Shown here: positions 5,108 through 5,365 of the stretch, piece by piece
How the letters are laid out: every line of letters begins with the position of its first letter
How positions within the stretch are numbered: the stretch's first letter is position 1
From: an uncultured Sphingorhabdus sp.
Lineage (GTDB): Bacteria > Pseudomonadota > Alphaproteobacteria > Sphingomonadales > Sphingomonadaceae
Reading direction: 5' to 3'
DNA length: 5,365 nt
Assembly (NCBI GenBank): GCA_937873665.1
Contig: CALMYW010000544.1
Location: 1 to 5,365, forward strand
Translations under genes and position numbers: made by a program
The notes under the pieces: model-generated
What the model was told of the DNA's origin: nothing
What the model saw: only the letters and a program-made list of their open reading frames with translations
Databases searched by the model: none

Positions 5108-5365
5108 TTGACCGAATCGTCCCTTCGCTCGCTGTTTGCTGCCCGGCTCGTCCAGGCGCGGGAGCTGCGTGCGTTGAGCCAGCGCGCGCTGGGGGACCGC
5201 ATGGGATTGGGTAAGCAAAAGGGCTCGTCGCGGATCAATCGCTACGAGCACCAGCGCACTGCGATCGGGTTCGACAACCTCGAGGCATTGGCCAGGATCC
5301 TGGAAGTTCCCCCGGCGTACTTGCTTGCCGACAACCCAACCATGGCCGACCCGATTCTGGCGTTG
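5108..5365 (+). CDS. XRE-family HTH regulator, N-terminal part (runs off right edge)
   Basis: An 86-codon open frame continues past the right edge. Numbered from the TTG at 5108, a helix-turn-helix of the Cro/CI (XRE) type spans about residues 10-70. Helix 1 is AARLVQARELRALSQRALGD, and the recognition region contains SSRINRYEHQRTAIGF. The fold closes with LEALARILEVPPAYLLAD, the usual XRE ending. XRE proteins bind DNA as dimers, often repressing themselves and a neighbouring operon; here the divergent neighbour is the membrane/lipoprotein operon. The start is a problem. An in-frame TGA at 5075-5077 rules out earlier starts, and in that short space only TTG 5108 is a usual start codon, without a ribosome binding site. 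A good site, AGGGGA, followed by ATG 5074, lies one frame off. Either TTG is real or one base was gained or lost near 5077-5107. What follows the DNA-binding domain is not in the window. Confidence 0.8.
   Translation, partial: MTESSLRSLFAARLVQARELRALSQRALGDRMGLGKQKGSSRINRYEHQRTAIGFDNLEALARILEVPPAYLLADNPTMADPILAL

Noticed and set aside
4594..5251. Two long minus-strand open frames of over 210 codons each across the membrane gene and divergent spacer
   Set aside because: They overlap each other and the XRE coding region. Their products are Arg/Ser/Pro-rich with no domains, typical of shadow frames in GC-rich DNA.
1..5365. CRISPR array, rRNA, tRNA or insertion sequence
   Set aside because: No regularly spaced repeat array, conserved RNA segments, transposase or terminal inverted repeats were seen on either strand.

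Overview
The window is GC-rich except for one AT-rich patch near position 400. It looks like accessory DNA from a Gram-negative proteobacterium. The evidence is two lipoprotein signal peptides with lipoboxes plus a set of prophage or island genes: an AlpA-type regulator, a DUF3987/YfjI-like ATPase and a RadC/YfjY-like JAB protein. A gammaproteobacterium of the Xanthomonas/Lysobacter group is my best guess from codon and GC style. That is inference; nothing in the window fixes the taxon.

Layout. Positions 1-139 hold the N-terminal end of an unrecognised minus-strand gene that leaves the left edge. Positions 140-551 carry no convincing gene, but contain a bulged hairpin (285-313) and an AT-rich pair of 20-bp tandem repeats (391-430). 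An AlpA-family regulator lies on the minus strand (552-755). A 412-bp divergent spacer follows with several symmetric or repeated motifs. A large DUF3987 ATPase then runs on the plus strand (1168-2622). It converges on a RadC-family gene (2697-3194, minus), with a perfect 11-bp hairpin between the two ends. AlpA, a YfjI-like ATPase and a YfjY/YkfG-like RadC protein also occur together in the E. coli CP4-57 type of cryptic element, so this part is probably the core, or a remnant, of an integrated element.

The right half is a separate unit. A strong minus-strand terminator (3232-3255) ends a tightly coupled operon of three genes, read right to left: a three-helix membrane protein (4515-4916), a small lipoprotein (4054-4518) and a larger lipoprotein (3293-4057). 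Both junctions are ATGA stop/start overlaps. The larger lipoprotein has three evenly built cysteine pairs that look like internal repeats. None of the three is a family I can name. Divergent from this operon, across 191 bp with a recognisable promoter and operator-like symmetry, is an XRE-type DNA-binding protein cut by the right edge. Its start is ambiguous: a good ribosome binding site and ATG lie one frame off.

Inference: the right half may be a regulated envelope module, for example exclusion, immunity or stress, carried beside a mobile-element core. The sequence alone does not say which.
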